From contig NZ_RHJS01000002.1 in assembly GCF_003885045.1 (NCBI RefSeq), positions 186,001 to 250,000 of the forward strand: a DNA stretch of 64,000 nt, in the 5' to 3' direction. Of this stretch, positions 52,604-62,240 are shown piece after piece. Origin of the DNA: Schaedlerella arabinosiphila. Its GTDB lineage: Bacteria; Bacillota; Clostridia; Lachnospirales; Lachnospiraceae. How positions within the stretch are numbered: the stretch's first letter is position 1; the number at the start of each line of letters is the position of its first letter. The notes under the pieces were generated by a model that was not told where the DNA came from, ran no database searches, and worked only from the letters and a program-made list of their open reading frames with translations. Both the position numbers and the translations under genes were made by a program.

Positions 52604-54886
52604 TTGGATACTTGGTATTGGATTTTTGAATACGGAAAAGTGTTTTGCGGCTATGTGTTTTTGATGTTCCTCTGGCCGTCGGTTGTATTTTGCGGGCATC
52701 TCAGGGAGAAAACGAAAACATACCGTTTCAGCTTCTGTGTCACAGTACAGATCGTGCTTATAAATACGGTGGTTTTGACCCTGGGACTATTTCATATACT
52801 TCATCGGTTTTTTGTACTTTTTCTGTTCTATGGAGTATTCGCTCTGGCGTTGGTACAAAAACTGAGGCAGCATTTAACTTCAATTGATCTGGAAAAATTA
52901 AAAGTATACAGACTGTCAACTATCCGGATCAGAGTGAAGGAATATGTGTCGGAAATCTGGCGCAGAGTGTATCCGCTGTTGAGAGAATACGGACTTTTAT
53001 TAGCTGTAATCGTATATGGAATGTTGTATTTTTCTTATGGAGCATTTCAGGTTCGCGCTTATGGATATGGGGATCTGTATGCCCATCATGACTGGATCAA
53101 CGGACTTTTGGAGGGCAGGATCTTTTCCGGAGGAGTTTATCCGGCGGCGATGCATTGCTTTATCTACTGTATGAATTCTCTTCTGGGAATCCGGGTCTAT
53201 AGTATTTTGTTGTTTATGCAGGGGATTCATACGGCAGTATTATTTATTTCGGTATATATTCTGCTGCGGAAAATTTTTTATTATAAGTACACGCCGGTAT
53301 TTGTGATCATGCTGTTTTTAACATTGGATCTGGTAAATGCGGATCAGATACAGAGCATGTTCCGGCTGCAGATTACGCTTCCGCAGGAATTCTGCCTTCA
53401 TACAGTGTTTCTGTGCGCGTTTTATCTGATTGTTTACTTGAAAAATACGGACTTCATTTTCTGGAGGGACAGACTGTCAAAATGTCATTGGGACAGAAAT
53501 CTGTTTTTGTTTATGATGTCGCTGGCAGCCGCAGTTATGACGCACTTCCATACGACAATCATGGTGTTCCTGATATGTGTACCGTTCGCAGCATTTGTCT
53601 GGAAAAAAATATTGCGCAGAGAATATCTGATTCCGCTGACTGCGGCTGTCCTATGCAGCTGCTTGATAGCGGCTGCGCCTATGGCGGCAGCTCTGGCTGC
53701 AGGAATCCCATGGAATAGTTCCATTAATTGGGCAGTAAACGCGATGAGCGGTGAGGAAAGCCGAAGCCTGCGGGAGGAGAAGGAGCTTCCGAAGGAAGGG
53801 GAGGAGACAGAGCAGGCAAATCCGCAGATGGAACGCAAGGAGATCAGCATAACAGCTTTTATTATAAATCTGTTCATTGGAGGATATGAGAAAAGCGGCT
53901 ATGCAGCTTTATATGGAAGAGGGAGGGGAAATTGGATCATTTTTTTCACAATGCTTGCCGTTATATACTGCTGGCAGGTTCACAGAAAGCTGAGAGGCGG
54001 ATTTTTGAATGATATTTGTTCCTTGTATCCCCCGGTCATACTTGCATCATTTGTTTATGTACTGGTTTATGAAGCGCCGATGCTTGGACTGCCGGATCTG
54101 ATTCCGGAGGGGCGGTTTTTTGTCCCGGGGCACATGATGGTTCTGGCAGTCACGATGATACCGGTGGATGTTCTGTTTTCCATACTGGAGCTTTTCTGCC
54201 GGAAATGCATCTTAAAGGTCGTGTCCGCGCTGTCCGTATTAGGAATCTATGGGGGCGCGCTCCTTATGGGAAATTATCGGGGATTTTTATTCTATGAATT
54301 GGTGAAATATAGTTCGGCGGTGTCGGTGACAGAATCTATTGTGGATACATTTCCGAGACACAGTTATACCATCGTGTCTCCTACGGATGAAATATACTCC
54401 ATTATCGGCCAGGGATGGCATGAGGAGCTGCTGACATTTGTTGAAAAATGTGAGAGTGAAGAATATACACTTCCATCGGAATATGTGTTTGTATATGTGG
54501 AGAAGAAACCTCTGCTCTATGCGCAGTGTCATTTCCATCAGGGACCGTCCTGGTTGGGAAGCGAAAAATATCAGGAACCGTATTGGAACATATATTCTAA
54601 AAAATATCCGGATGGCGGGGCGAGCCAGAGCCCGGAAGTGATTGCTTCAGAGACTTCCGAAAAAGAAGCGGAGAAAAAGATACCGGAATATACGAATCCG
54701 TGGCTGAAGTATACGAAGCTTGGCAGCCGTACGATTCTGGAGTCGAAGGCGTATGAATGGTGCAGGCATTTTTCGGAGCTGTATCCGTTTGAAATGAATG
54801 TCTATTATGAAGATGAGGACTTCGTATGCTATTACTTCAGACAGGACACGGCTTCATTGTATAACCTGGCGCTGGGAATGGAATAG
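52604..54886 (+). CDS. large polytopic membrane protein, GT-C-like (copy 1)
   Basis: 760 aa. About 12 membrane helices in the first 580 residues, then an extracellular C-terminal domain (about 600-760) with YTIVSPTDEIYSIIGQG and EYVFVYVEKKPLLYAQ. The pattern (many helices, a conserved HHDW in an early loop, soluble tail) suggests a GT-C glycosyltransferase taking sugars from the DPM1-like lipid donor made next door, but I recognise no named family. TTG 52604 follows GAGGAGG. The protein at 60003-62240 is a paralogue over its whole length. Confidence 0.65.
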   Translation: MDTWYWIFEYGKVFCGYVFLMFLWPSVVFCGHLREKTKTYRFSFCVTVQIVLINTVVLTLGLFHILHRFFVLFLFYGVFALALVQKLRQHLTSIDLEKLKVYRLSTIRIRVKEYVSEIWRRVYPLLREYGLLLAVIVYGMLYFSYGAFQVRAYGYGDLYAHHDWINGLLEGRIFSGGVYPAAMHCFIYCMNSLLGIRVYSILLFMQGIHTAVLFISVYILLRKIFYYKYTPVFVIMLFLTLDLVNADQIQSMFRLQITLPQEFCLHTVFLCAFYLIVYLKNTDFIFWRDRLSKCHWDRNLFLFMMSLAAAVMTHFHTTIMVFLICVPFAAFVWKKILRREYLIPLTAAVLCSCLIAAAPMAAALAAGIPWNSSINWAVNAMSGEESRSLREEKELPKEGEETEQANPQMERKEISITAFIINLFIGGYEKSGYAALYGRGRGNWIIFFTMLAVIYCWQVHRKLRGGFLNDICSLYPPVILASFVYVLVYEAPMLGLPDLIPEGRFFVPGHMMVLAVTMIPVDVLFSILELFCRKCILKVVSALSVLGIYGGALLMGNYRGFLFYELVKYSSAVSVTESIVDTFPRHSYTIVSPTDEIYSIIGQGWHEELLTFVEKCESEEYTLPSEYVFVYVEKKPLLYAQCHFHQGPSWLGSEKYQEPYWNIYSKKYPDGGASQSPEVIASETSEKEAEKKIPEYTNPWLKYTKLGSRTILESKAYEWCRHFSELYPFEMNVYYEDEDFVCYYFRQDTASLYNLALGME

Positions 54887-54887
54887 C

Positions 54888-56471
54888 ATGGCAAAGAGGT
54901 ACAGGATAGATAAGAACAGAACGAACAGGAGAAAAAATGATTTATATGAGACTGGAAGAGACTGGAGGGAGGAATACAGAGCTGACAGACGCAGGATCGA
55001 AGAATATGAAGCAAAAAGGCGTAAGTGGAACAGGCGGAGGGTAAGAATCCAGAGGGCAAAACAGGTGCTTGCTGTCTGCTGCATATGTGCGGTATTGCTG
55101 CTGCTGGGTTACAGACTGATTTTATATCTCATGAGAGAAAGGCTTGAAGTAGAGAGCTTTTCGTTTACGGAATCTGCAAGAGAATTGCGGAATCCAAATC
55201 GTGGGTTTTACCATCTGTATAGATTTCAGATCACGGAAGAGCCGGAAGACTATAAAGCGCTTGTACAGGAACGCTACCAGAAGGATACAGATACAGAGCT
55301 TACCCTTGTTCAGATCTCTCTGCAGGCTTACAGGGAAAAGGAAATAGGGGAAAGGGGGCTTGAAAATATCAAAGAATTGTTTTCAGCCCTGGGAGAATTA
55401 GATAAGCAGTTAATTATTCGGTTCATGTATGACGAGGATGGAGAAAATGAGTTGTATGAGCCGGAGAGTATAGAGATTATTCTGACGCATATGGAACAGC
55501 TTGGGCCTGTACTGTGTGAGGCAGAAAAAGATATTTTCGTCATTCAGGGCCTTTTTACCGGAAACTGGGGTGAAATGAACGGTACACGGTACAGTTCGTC
55601 AGAAGATATGCGGCTTCTGGCTGAAAAACTTGCGGAGGTGACGGATCAATCTACATATTTATCCGTGCGTATGCCGGCACAGTGGCGCGGGATTCTGGGA
55701 TTGGATGATCCGGCGGAAGCGCTGGCAACTCATATATTGGCCGGCCGGCTGAGTTTATTTAATGACGGGATTCTGGGCAGTGACAGTGATTATGGCACTT
55801 ATCTGACAGAGGATTTTGTCGGGATAGATGAGTATGGAAGATGGAGACGAGCAGAAGAATTGGATTTTCAGAGGGAGTTGTGCCGCACAGTTCCGAATGG
55901 GGGCGAGGTAATCAACGAAAATGTACTGAATGATTTCGAAAACTCGGCAAAAGAACTGGCGGCTATGCATGTGACCTATCTGAACACGGATTATGACGAG
56001 AAGGTTTTGAAGAAGTGGAAAGATACACGGGTGGCGGAGGAGGGCTGTTTTGAAGGAATGGACGGCTATACCTATATGGAGCGTCATCTGGGATACCGTT
56101 TGCTGATCCATGACACCTGCCTGAAACCCAGCAAAGATAAAAAAAGTGTGTATGCGGCGGTTCATTTAAAAAATGTGGGATTTGCGCCTTTGTATAAGAT
56201 ACCGAAGATAAAGCTGATTTTGTATAGTGAGGAGGAAGGGCAGCTTCCGCCGATGGAGATGTCATGTGCAGTAGATCAGCTTGTGGGCGGTGAGGAGCGA
56301 GACGCATTGCAGATGGCGGGAGTGAAGATTGCGGTGGATGAGCTTAAGAGGGGGAGGTATGAGGTGTACTTTTTCATGGAGGACCAGGATACGGGGAGAA
56401 GTATATTGATGGCGAATGAAGAAGAGGAAGAGGAGTATGGGTATCGGATTGGGACGATTGTGGTGAGATGA
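54888..56471 (+). CDS. DUF4832/DUF4874 extracellular protein, glycosidase-like barrel
   Basis: 527 aa. A basic, Arg/Lys-rich cytoplasmic segment (1-63), one membrane anchor (about 64-83), then the extracellular domain: RELRNPNRGFYHLYRFQI (N-P-x-R-G-F-Y signature), IIRFMYDEDGENELYEP, and FTGNWGEMNGTRYSS with conserved Glu, typical of DUF4832/4874 TIM-barrel proteins; the end is a beta sandwich. It probably binds or cuts polysaccharide, replacing the hydrolase part of PelA (inference). ATG 54888 comes one base after the previous stop; the frame extends upstream to 54798 inside that gene, which I reject. Confidence 0.75.
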   Translation: MAKRYRIDKNRTNRRKNDLYETGRDWREEYRADRRRIEEYEAKRRKWNRRRVRIQRAKQVLAVCCICAVLLLLGYRLILYLMRERLEVESFSFTESARELRNPNRGFYHLYRFQITEEPEDYKALVQERYQKDTDTELTLVQISLQAYREKEIGERGLENIKELFSALGELDKQLIIRFMYDEDGENELYEPESIEIILTHMEQLGPVLCEAEKDIFVIQGLFTGNWGEMNGTRYSSSEDMRLLAEKLAEVTDQSTYLSVRMPAQWRGILGLDDPAEALATHILAGRLSLFNDGILGSDSDYGTYLTEDFVGIDEYGRWRRAEELDFQRELCRTVPNGGEVINENVLNDFENSAKELAAMHVTYLNTDYDEKVLKKWKDTRVAEEGCFEGMDGYTYMERHLGYRLLIHDTCLKPSKDKKSVYAAVHLKNVGFAPLYKIPKIKLILYSEEEGQLPPMEMSCAVDQLVGGEERDALQMAGVKIAVDELKRGRYEVYFFMEDQDTGRSILMANEEEEEEYGYRIGTIVVR

Positions 56472-56518
56472 AAGGTAGGACTTGTTTTAGTAGATTTTTG
56501 TAACAAAAGGAAGAGTAT

Positions 56519-57408
56519 ATGAAATTGAAATCCATTATGATATATCTAAAAAGGGGTTATTATAATATAAACGGTTTAAATGGGATTATTTTCATATTAT
56601 ATATGACGTTTATTATATCGGCTCGAAGTTTTATTTCGTGGCGTGGGGACTTTACGTTGTTTTTTGTAGCTGCAATTTTGTTAGTTTTAGCAAGTGCAAG
56701 TTATATATGTCCAATCATATTACAAAAAGTTAAAGATTTAAATATTGATTTAAAAGAGAATAAAATGAGCAAGAAGGAAAAATATATATGGATTATATGT
56801 TTTTTGGTGCTACATTTATGATTTTACTTACCTGGTATTTAGCATATTATCCGGGAATGTTTTCAGGTGATGCAATAGATCAATATGGGTAAGCATTAGA
56901 TGGCGAATATAATGATTGGCATCCAGCTTTACAGACCCTATTTACATATACATTACCATTAAAAATTACTGGAAGAGCAGGATTAATTATTCTATTTCAG
57001 ATTCTGGAATTTTCCGGTGTGCTTTCATATTTGCTATATACAATTTTACGATATACAAAGAAAAAATATGTTTGAAGATTGTTTTATATTTTATTGTATT
57101 GATTATGCTGATGGTGTTTTAGAGTATGTTTTTACTATATTGGAGTGATTAATTTAGCTGTAATAGTATCTGTTCTGGGGAAATATAATCGCAAAAATGA
57201 GTGCAAAAGAGTTTTTTTGTGTATACCGATTTTAATATATGATTTTGGAACAATGTTCCTTTTGTCAGGCAGTGACTTTAGATTTTTTTATTTGAATTTT
57301 TCGATTTGTCCAATTATTATGATTATTTTATATGGTAGAAGAGTTCATGATGGAATTATAGAGATAAATAGAAAGAAAGATGAAAAACAATGTGTGGTTG
57401 AGGTATGA
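56519..57408 (+). pseudogene. decayed DUF6020-like membrane protein gene
   Basis: Fragments of one multi-helix protein in changing frames. 56519-56821: intact N-terminus (100 codons), then a frameshift at a T6 run (about 56800). About 56805-57075: TFMILLTWYLAYYPGMFSGDAIDQYG, TAA at 56890, then in the same frame NDWHPALQTLFTYTLPLKITG. About 57145-57408: the C-terminal helices (SGSDFRFFYLNFSICPII). YPGxxxxDxxxQ and WHPxxxTL are family marks. At least one frameshift, one nonsense codon and one large deletion. Very AT-rich. Confidence 0.8.
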
Positions 57409-57660
57409 AGAAAGTGATTATTATAGGAGCAGGTCCTGCAGGTATCACCGCAGGATACAAATTCTATTCTATGCTTTTTGAAAATTATACAGAAAAAGTC
57501 AGGGGGCGGTCTGAGAGAAATTCCTCGGGATTGGGGGATGCAGAGAATAAAAGGACTGTCTGTAGCGTTGCTTATTAAACATTTTTTTGAAAATACGCTT
57601 TGGAAGAGAAATGCAAGTTATAAAAAGGAAACTAAAGAAAGCATTTGGAATGTAAATGCT
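57405..57660 (+). pseudogene. remnant of an FAD-dependent oxidoreductase (UDP-galactopyranose mutase-like)
   Basis: ATG 57405 starts MKKVIIIGAGPAGITAGYKF, a perfect dinucleotide-binding motif, then jumps straight to ENYTEKV, a segment that lies some 100-150 residues further on in the family. A frameshift at about 57505-57520 follows, and the sequence goes on in another frame as REIPRDWGMQRIKGLS and ALLIKHFFENTLWKRN. So one internal deletion and one frameshift. Such oxidoreductases are common in polysaccharide loci. Confidence 0.75.
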
Positions 57661-57721
57661 GAAAAAAATATCAAGAAGAAAGAAACTAGATGTCAATGCA
57701 AGTATTTAGGGGATTTTCATC

Positions 57722-58789
57722 ATGAAGAAAAGGAAGAAGAATACACCATTCTTTTCAGTAATTGTACCTGTTTATAATAATGAAGATGATATAGAAAAGT
57801 GTATTTCCAGTATTCTTGCCCAAACATATGACGATTTCGAACTAATAATAGTAGATGATGGATCGACAGATAAAACACCCGATATTTGTGATGATTTTGC
57901 ACAAAAGGATGAAAGAATTCGAGTAATACACAGACAAGGGAATGGCGGGGTAACAGCAGCTCGTAATGAAGGACTTTTCTATTCATCAGGAGAATATATA
58001 TATCATGTTGATGGAGATGATTGGATAGCTGAGAAATTGTTGGAAACTGCGAAAAATAGATTAGATAAGGCATCTATTGATATATTTGTATTCTGTCATG
58101 TGAAGGTTTTGGAAAACAATCAATATCAAAAGAGAAAGCTGAGAGTTGAAGAGGGGTTGTATGATAAGGAACGTTTAAAAAAACAGATATATCCGTGGAT
58201 GATTTTTCAATTAGACAAAAAGGGGGGGATTGATTCGGGATCACTTTGCGATAAAGTGATAAAAAGGAAACTGCTACAAAAGCATTATTGCAGTGACACG
58301 AGTTTATTTCGCGGCGAGGACTGTGTCTGTGCGTGGGAATGTTTGTATTTTGCTGATAATGTATATTTTTCAGAAGAGATGTTGTATTTTTATAATCGTT
58401 TAAGTGAAACCTCAGGCCAAAAAAAGTATCGTAAAAATTTGTTGGAAAATGAAAAGGCCATTGCTAAATATCTTAGATCAAGTTTGAAAGTAAAAGAGGA
58501 CTTTGAAATTGAACGACAGATTAATATGTTGGAGTTTTATGGGATTGTGAGATCTATACATCAGGAAATTAATTTTCATCATTCTTTTTTTAGCTCGGCG
58601 CAGTTGTTAAAAATGAAATGCAAAGGAGAAAGAGATATATGCTGCTATAAAGGGATGCCTTTAAAAATATATCCGTATGTTCTATTAATAAACCATCAAT
58701 GTTTTTTGTTCTTGATGATGTGCGTTATACTAAAAAAATATATCTATAAACTGTTATGCATATTTAGAGGTTGGATTATAGATATATAA
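57722..58789 (+). CDS. GT2 family glycosyltransferase
   Basis: 355 aa. FFSVIVPVYNNEDDIEKCISSILAQTYDDFELIIVDDGSTDKTPD and the metal motif YHVDGDDWIAEKLL, then a C-terminal half with FRGEDCVCAWECLYFADN. An intact enzyme, longer than the GT2 genes of the left cluster. AT-rich, with codon use unlike the pel genes upstream. ATG 57722 follows TTAGGGGATTTTCATC. Preceded by two dead genes and followed by 89 bp without clear signals. Confidence 0.9.
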   Translation: MKKRKKNTPFFSVIVPVYNNEDDIEKCISSILAQTYDDFELIIVDDGSTDKTPDICDDFAQKDERIRVIHRQGNGGVTAARNEGLFYSSGEYIYHVDGDDWIAEKLLETAKNRLDKASIDIFVFCHVKVLENNQYQKRKLRVEEGLYDKERLKKQIYPWMIFQLDKKGGIDSGSLCDKVIKRKLLQKHYCSDTSLFRGEDCVCAWECLYFADNVYFSEEMLYFYNRLSETSGQKKYRKNLLENEKAIAKYLRSSLKVKEDFEIERQINMLEFYGIVRSIHQEINFHHSFFSSAQLLKMKCKGERDICCYKGMPLKIYPYVLLINHQCFLFLMMCVILKKYIYKLLCIFRGWIIDI

Positions 58790-58878
58790 AAAAATTGTTT
58801 ATATCATTGGAACAAGCAGCACATGTGTATTCCATTTTTGAGATGCGATATAGGGTATCAAGGTGTATGGAGTAGAAA

Positions 58879-59973
58879 ATGAAAAGTGAAGATATGAAAT
58901 TGAAAGCATTATTTTTTTTGAATTCATTTATTGGAGGCGGCGCTGAAAGAGTTTGTTTAAATATGGCAAAACAACTTTTTAAACTTAATATTGAGAGCGA
59001 TTTTATTACTATTTATAATAGAGAACCTGATTATGATATACCTGAGTATATTCATATATTTCCACTAAAAATTGATAACCGAAAGGGGGAAGGCTGGGAT
59101 ATTATCAGAGCAGTTCCTAAAGTGAACACGTTTCTTTCAGGAAAAAAATATATATTGATCACAGCTCATGTTCAACCGTCTCAACTTTTAGCCTCTTTGA
59201 CAAAAGTCAGTAAAAAATGTCTTTATGTGATGCATAAGAGCCGCCATCAGGCGGAGCAACATAGCACTGGCTATGAGAGACTGTCACTAAAACTTTTCTT
59301 GAAGGGAAAAAAGATAGTGACTGTTTCACATGGAATCAGAGATGAATTGATTCAAGAATATGGGATTTGTTCCAGGAATATAGAAACTATATATAATCCT
59401 TGCAGCAGCTTGGATTTAAGAAACATGTCTGTATCAGCGTCTCCGCACAACAGGGCGTATATCCTTGTCATGGGCCGTCTCGTTGAACAAAAAAATCCCT
59501 TGCTGGCATTGGAGCTCTATTGTAAAGGTCATTTTTATGATCAATATGATTTAGTATACTTGGGAAAAGGCATTTTAGAGGAAAAATTGAAGCACCGGAT
59601 TGAGGAATATGGAATGCAAAAATATGTATTTGTACCTGGATTTAAAAAAAATCCGGAACAATGGATTAAAAATGCAACGCTTTTGCTTTCATGTTCAAGA
59701 CAAGAGGGACTCCCTATGAATATTATTGAAGCTCTGATCTGTGGAATACCTGTTGTAGCAGCTGATTGTCCATATGGGCCAAATGAAATTTTAACAGGTG
59801 AATTATCAAAATATCTTATTCATCCTGAAAAGGATCAGGAGAACAGTATTTCTGTAATTTCAGATGCATTGGAGTCTTATCCACAAATTACAGAAAAATA
59901 TTATGAAAAATTTGATGACGGATTAATTACAAAGACCTACTTAAGAGTTTGGAAAGACTTTTTTATACAATAA
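58879..59973 (+). CDS. GT4 family glycosyltransferase
   Basis: 364 aa. LKALFFLNSFIGGGAERVCLNMAKQL (the GGGAERV acceptor loop common in capsule GT4 enzymes), then AYILVMGRLVEQKNPLLALELY, FVPGFKKNPEQWIKNATLLLSCSRQEGLPMNIIEALICGIPVVAADCPYGPNEIL. All donor-site residues are present. ATG 58879 or ATG 58897 (MKLKALFF) are both possible; the former has a weak GGAG. Similar in build to the genes at 62237 and 63459. Confidence 0.9.
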   Translation: MKSEDMKLKALFFLNSFIGGGAERVCLNMAKQLFKLNIESDFITIYNREPDYDIPEYIHIFPLKIDNRKGEGWDIIRAVPKVNTFLSGKKYILITAHVQPSQLLASLTKVSKKCLYVMHKSRHQAEQHSTGYERLSLKLFLKGKKIVTVSHGIRDELIQEYGICSRNIETIYNPCSSLDLRNMSVSASPHNRAYILVMGRLVEQKNPLLALELYCKGHFYDQYDLVYLGKGILEEKLKHRIEEYGMQKYVFVPGFKKNPEQWIKNATLLLSCSRQEGLPMNIIEALICGIPVVAADCPYGPNEILTGELSKYLIHPEKDQENSISVISDALESYPQITEKYYEKFDDGLITKTYLRVWKDFFIQ

Positions 59974-60002
59974 AAATAGGAAAGAGTCATAAGGAGGGCA
60001 GA

Positions 60003-62240
60003 ATGGAGACATTTTGGATTTTAGAATATTTAAAAGTCTTTAGTGGCTATATTTTCCTGATGTTTATTTGGCCGACGGTTGTTTTTTGGAACCATTTAAG
60101 AAGTAAATCAAAAATATATCATTTTAGCTTTTGTGTTACAGTCCAAATTGTTTTGATCAATACCATTGTACTTATGATGGGATTATTACACATTTTGAAT
60201 GATAGGACATGTGTTTGGTTCTTTACGTGTATTTTTTTGCTTTCTATATGTCAAAGGATTAAGGCTTTGACATTTCAATATGAAGAATCTGCAGATAGTG
60301 GGATAAAGGTGCTGCTGCAGTCTTATAGTGAAAAAGTGAGGGGGTTATTCCGTCTAGGGAAAGATAGCCGTTCTGGAATTTGGGAATATATTTTACTTTT
60401 TGTTGTAATATGTTTTGGGATGGTTTATTTTTCTTATGGTGCGTTTCAGGTACATTGCTATGGACAAACTGATATAATGACTCATCATCAATGGGTGAAT
60501 CATTTGACAGAGGGAAAAATTTATCCGGATGGGATTTATCCAGAGGCGATGCATTGCTTTATTTATTGCTTATATGCTTTGTTTGGTATTCGTATCTATA
60601 GCATTATGATGTATTTGCAGTGCATTCATATAATGGTATTCTTTATTTCAGCATACGTATTGTTGCGGGAAGTATTTTATTGGCGCTATACATCGATTTT
60701 TGTACTGTGTTTATATATGACACTGAATATTAATGTTCCTACTTGTGAATATAGTATTTATCGTCTTCAGATGACACTACCAATGGAATTTGGCTTGCAT
60801 ACACAATTTTTATGTGCGTTGTTTTTGATTCGTTACTTAAAAAAAATACGTCCATATAGAATAATAGAAGATTTATTTAAATACTGTTGGGATGAAAACT
60901 TGTTTTTATTTATGATGTCAGTTGTTGCATCCATTTCAATTCATTATTATACAACATTTATGGCATTTATTATATGTGTTTCTCTTGTGGTATTCAACTT
61001 CAAAAGAATACTAAAACCAACGAATCTAATTCCTTTAATGATTTCTATAATATTTGGGGGTGCTATTGTATCAATGCCAATAATGGGTGCTCTGGCAATT
61101 GGAATTCCCTTTGAAGCGTCTATTAATTGGGGGGTACAATCTATAAATAGTAATGACAGAAAAAATGAGGTATTAGAAGGTAAAATTGCTAAAAATCCTT
61201 TAGAACCAGGAGAAGAAGATAGAGAAGTTTTGGAAAAGTTGCCAGAAATCGGACAAAAAATTGTGAAGGGATTGATGAAAATAGAATACCTTCTAAAAGA
61301 GACGTATAAAAGGGGCTACAAAGGTATGTATGGAGAAGAAAGAGGGAGTCGTATTTTTATAGTAACTTTAATAGTTATTGGGGGCTGTCTCATAGGGAGA
61401 TATGCTTCTAACAGAAATATAAAGAAATTTTGTAAAGGATATCCACCAATTATTTTGACTTCATTTTTTGCAATGATAGTATACATATCATATGAAGCAC
61501 CCGATTTGGGTCTTCCAGTATTAATTGCTGGTAACCGATACTGCTCCAGCGCGCATATGATGACTCTAGCAGTTATGATGATGCCGGCAGATTTTGCGTT
61601 TTCTTTAATAGCTTCTTTTTATAGAGATTTTATTATGCAATTAATATCTTATATTTTTTCTGTAGCAATTTATTTATTTACAAATTTGTTTGGAATATAT
61701 CATGGATATCTGTATTATTCATTAACACGATATGATTCTGCAGTGATGATAACAGATTCCATTATAAATGATTTTCCACAGAATAGTTATACTATCGTAT
61801 CTCCGTATGAGGAATTATGTCAGGTTTTTTTATATGGAAAGCATGAGGATATATCGCTTTTCATTGAAAAAAATAACGATGAATATTATACAATTCCGAC
61901 AGAGTATGTTTTTGTGTATGTGGAAAAAAAACCAATAATATATAGACAAGTTTATTACTTTAGTGGGCCATTATGGTTGGGGAAAAGTGGAAATTCCGTT
62001 ATAGAAGCATCTGAGATTTCAGAGAAAGCTGTACAGAAAGATTTATCTGGATTTAGTAAAAAATCTCTTTACAAAGAGGGGCGTACAATTTTAGAATCGA
62101 AGGTATATGAATGGTGTCATCAATTTTCAGAGAGATATCCTTCTGTGCTGAATGTTTACTATGAGGACGATGATTTTGTCTGCTACTATTTTGAACAAGA
62201 TTCAGATGCGCCTTATAATTTGGCGGAGGATTCAAAATGA
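60003..62240 (+). CDS. large polytopic membrane protein, GT-C-like (copy 2)
   Basis: 745 aa, paralogue of the protein at 52604-54886 from end to end: METFWILEYLKVF versus MDTWYWIFEYGKVF at the start; SFCVTVQIVLINT; MVYFSYGAFQV; AMHCFIYC; YTIVSP and EYVFVYVEKKP near the end. The gene is much more AT-rich than copy 1, so the two were probably acquired separately rather than by recent duplication. ATG 60003 follows AAGGAGGGCAG; the longer frame from 59949 overlaps the GT4 gene. Probable GT-C-type enzyme or exporter; unnamed family. Confidence 0.65.
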   Translation: METFWILEYLKVFSGYIFLMFIWPTVVFWNHLRSKSKIYHFSFCVTVQIVLINTIVLMMGLLHILNDRTCVWFFTCIFLLSICQRIKALTFQYEESADSGIKVLLQSYSEKVRGLFRLGKDSRSGIWEYILLFVVICFGMVYFSYGAFQVHCYGQTDIMTHHQWVNHLTEGKIYPDGIYPEAMHCFIYCLYALFGIRIYSIMMYLQCIHIMVFFISAYVLLREVFYWRYTSIFVLCLYMTLNINVPTCEYSIYRLQMTLPMEFGLHTQFLCALFLIRYLKKIRPYRIIEDLFKYCWDENLFLFMMSVVASISIHYYTTFMAFIICVSLVVFNFKRILKPTNLIPLMISIIFGGAIVSMPIMGALAIGIPFEASINWGVQSINSNDRKNEVLEGKIAKNPLEPGEEDREVLEKLPEIGQKIVKGLMKIEYLLKETYKRGYKGMYGEERGSRIFIVTLIVIGGCLIGRYASNRNIKKFCKGYPPIILTSFFAMIVYISYEAPDLGLPVLIAGNRYCSSAHMMTLAVMMMPADFAFSLIASFYRDFIMQLISYIFSVAIYLFTNLFGIYHGYLYYSLTRYDSAVMITDSIINDFPQNSYTIVSPYEELCQVFLYGKHEDISLFIEKNNDEYYTIPTEYVFVYVEKKPIIYRQVYYFSGPLWLGKSGNSVIEASEISEKAVQKDLSGFSKKSLYKEGRTILESKVYEWCHQFSERYPSVLNVYYEDDDFVCYYFEQDSDAPYNLAEDSK

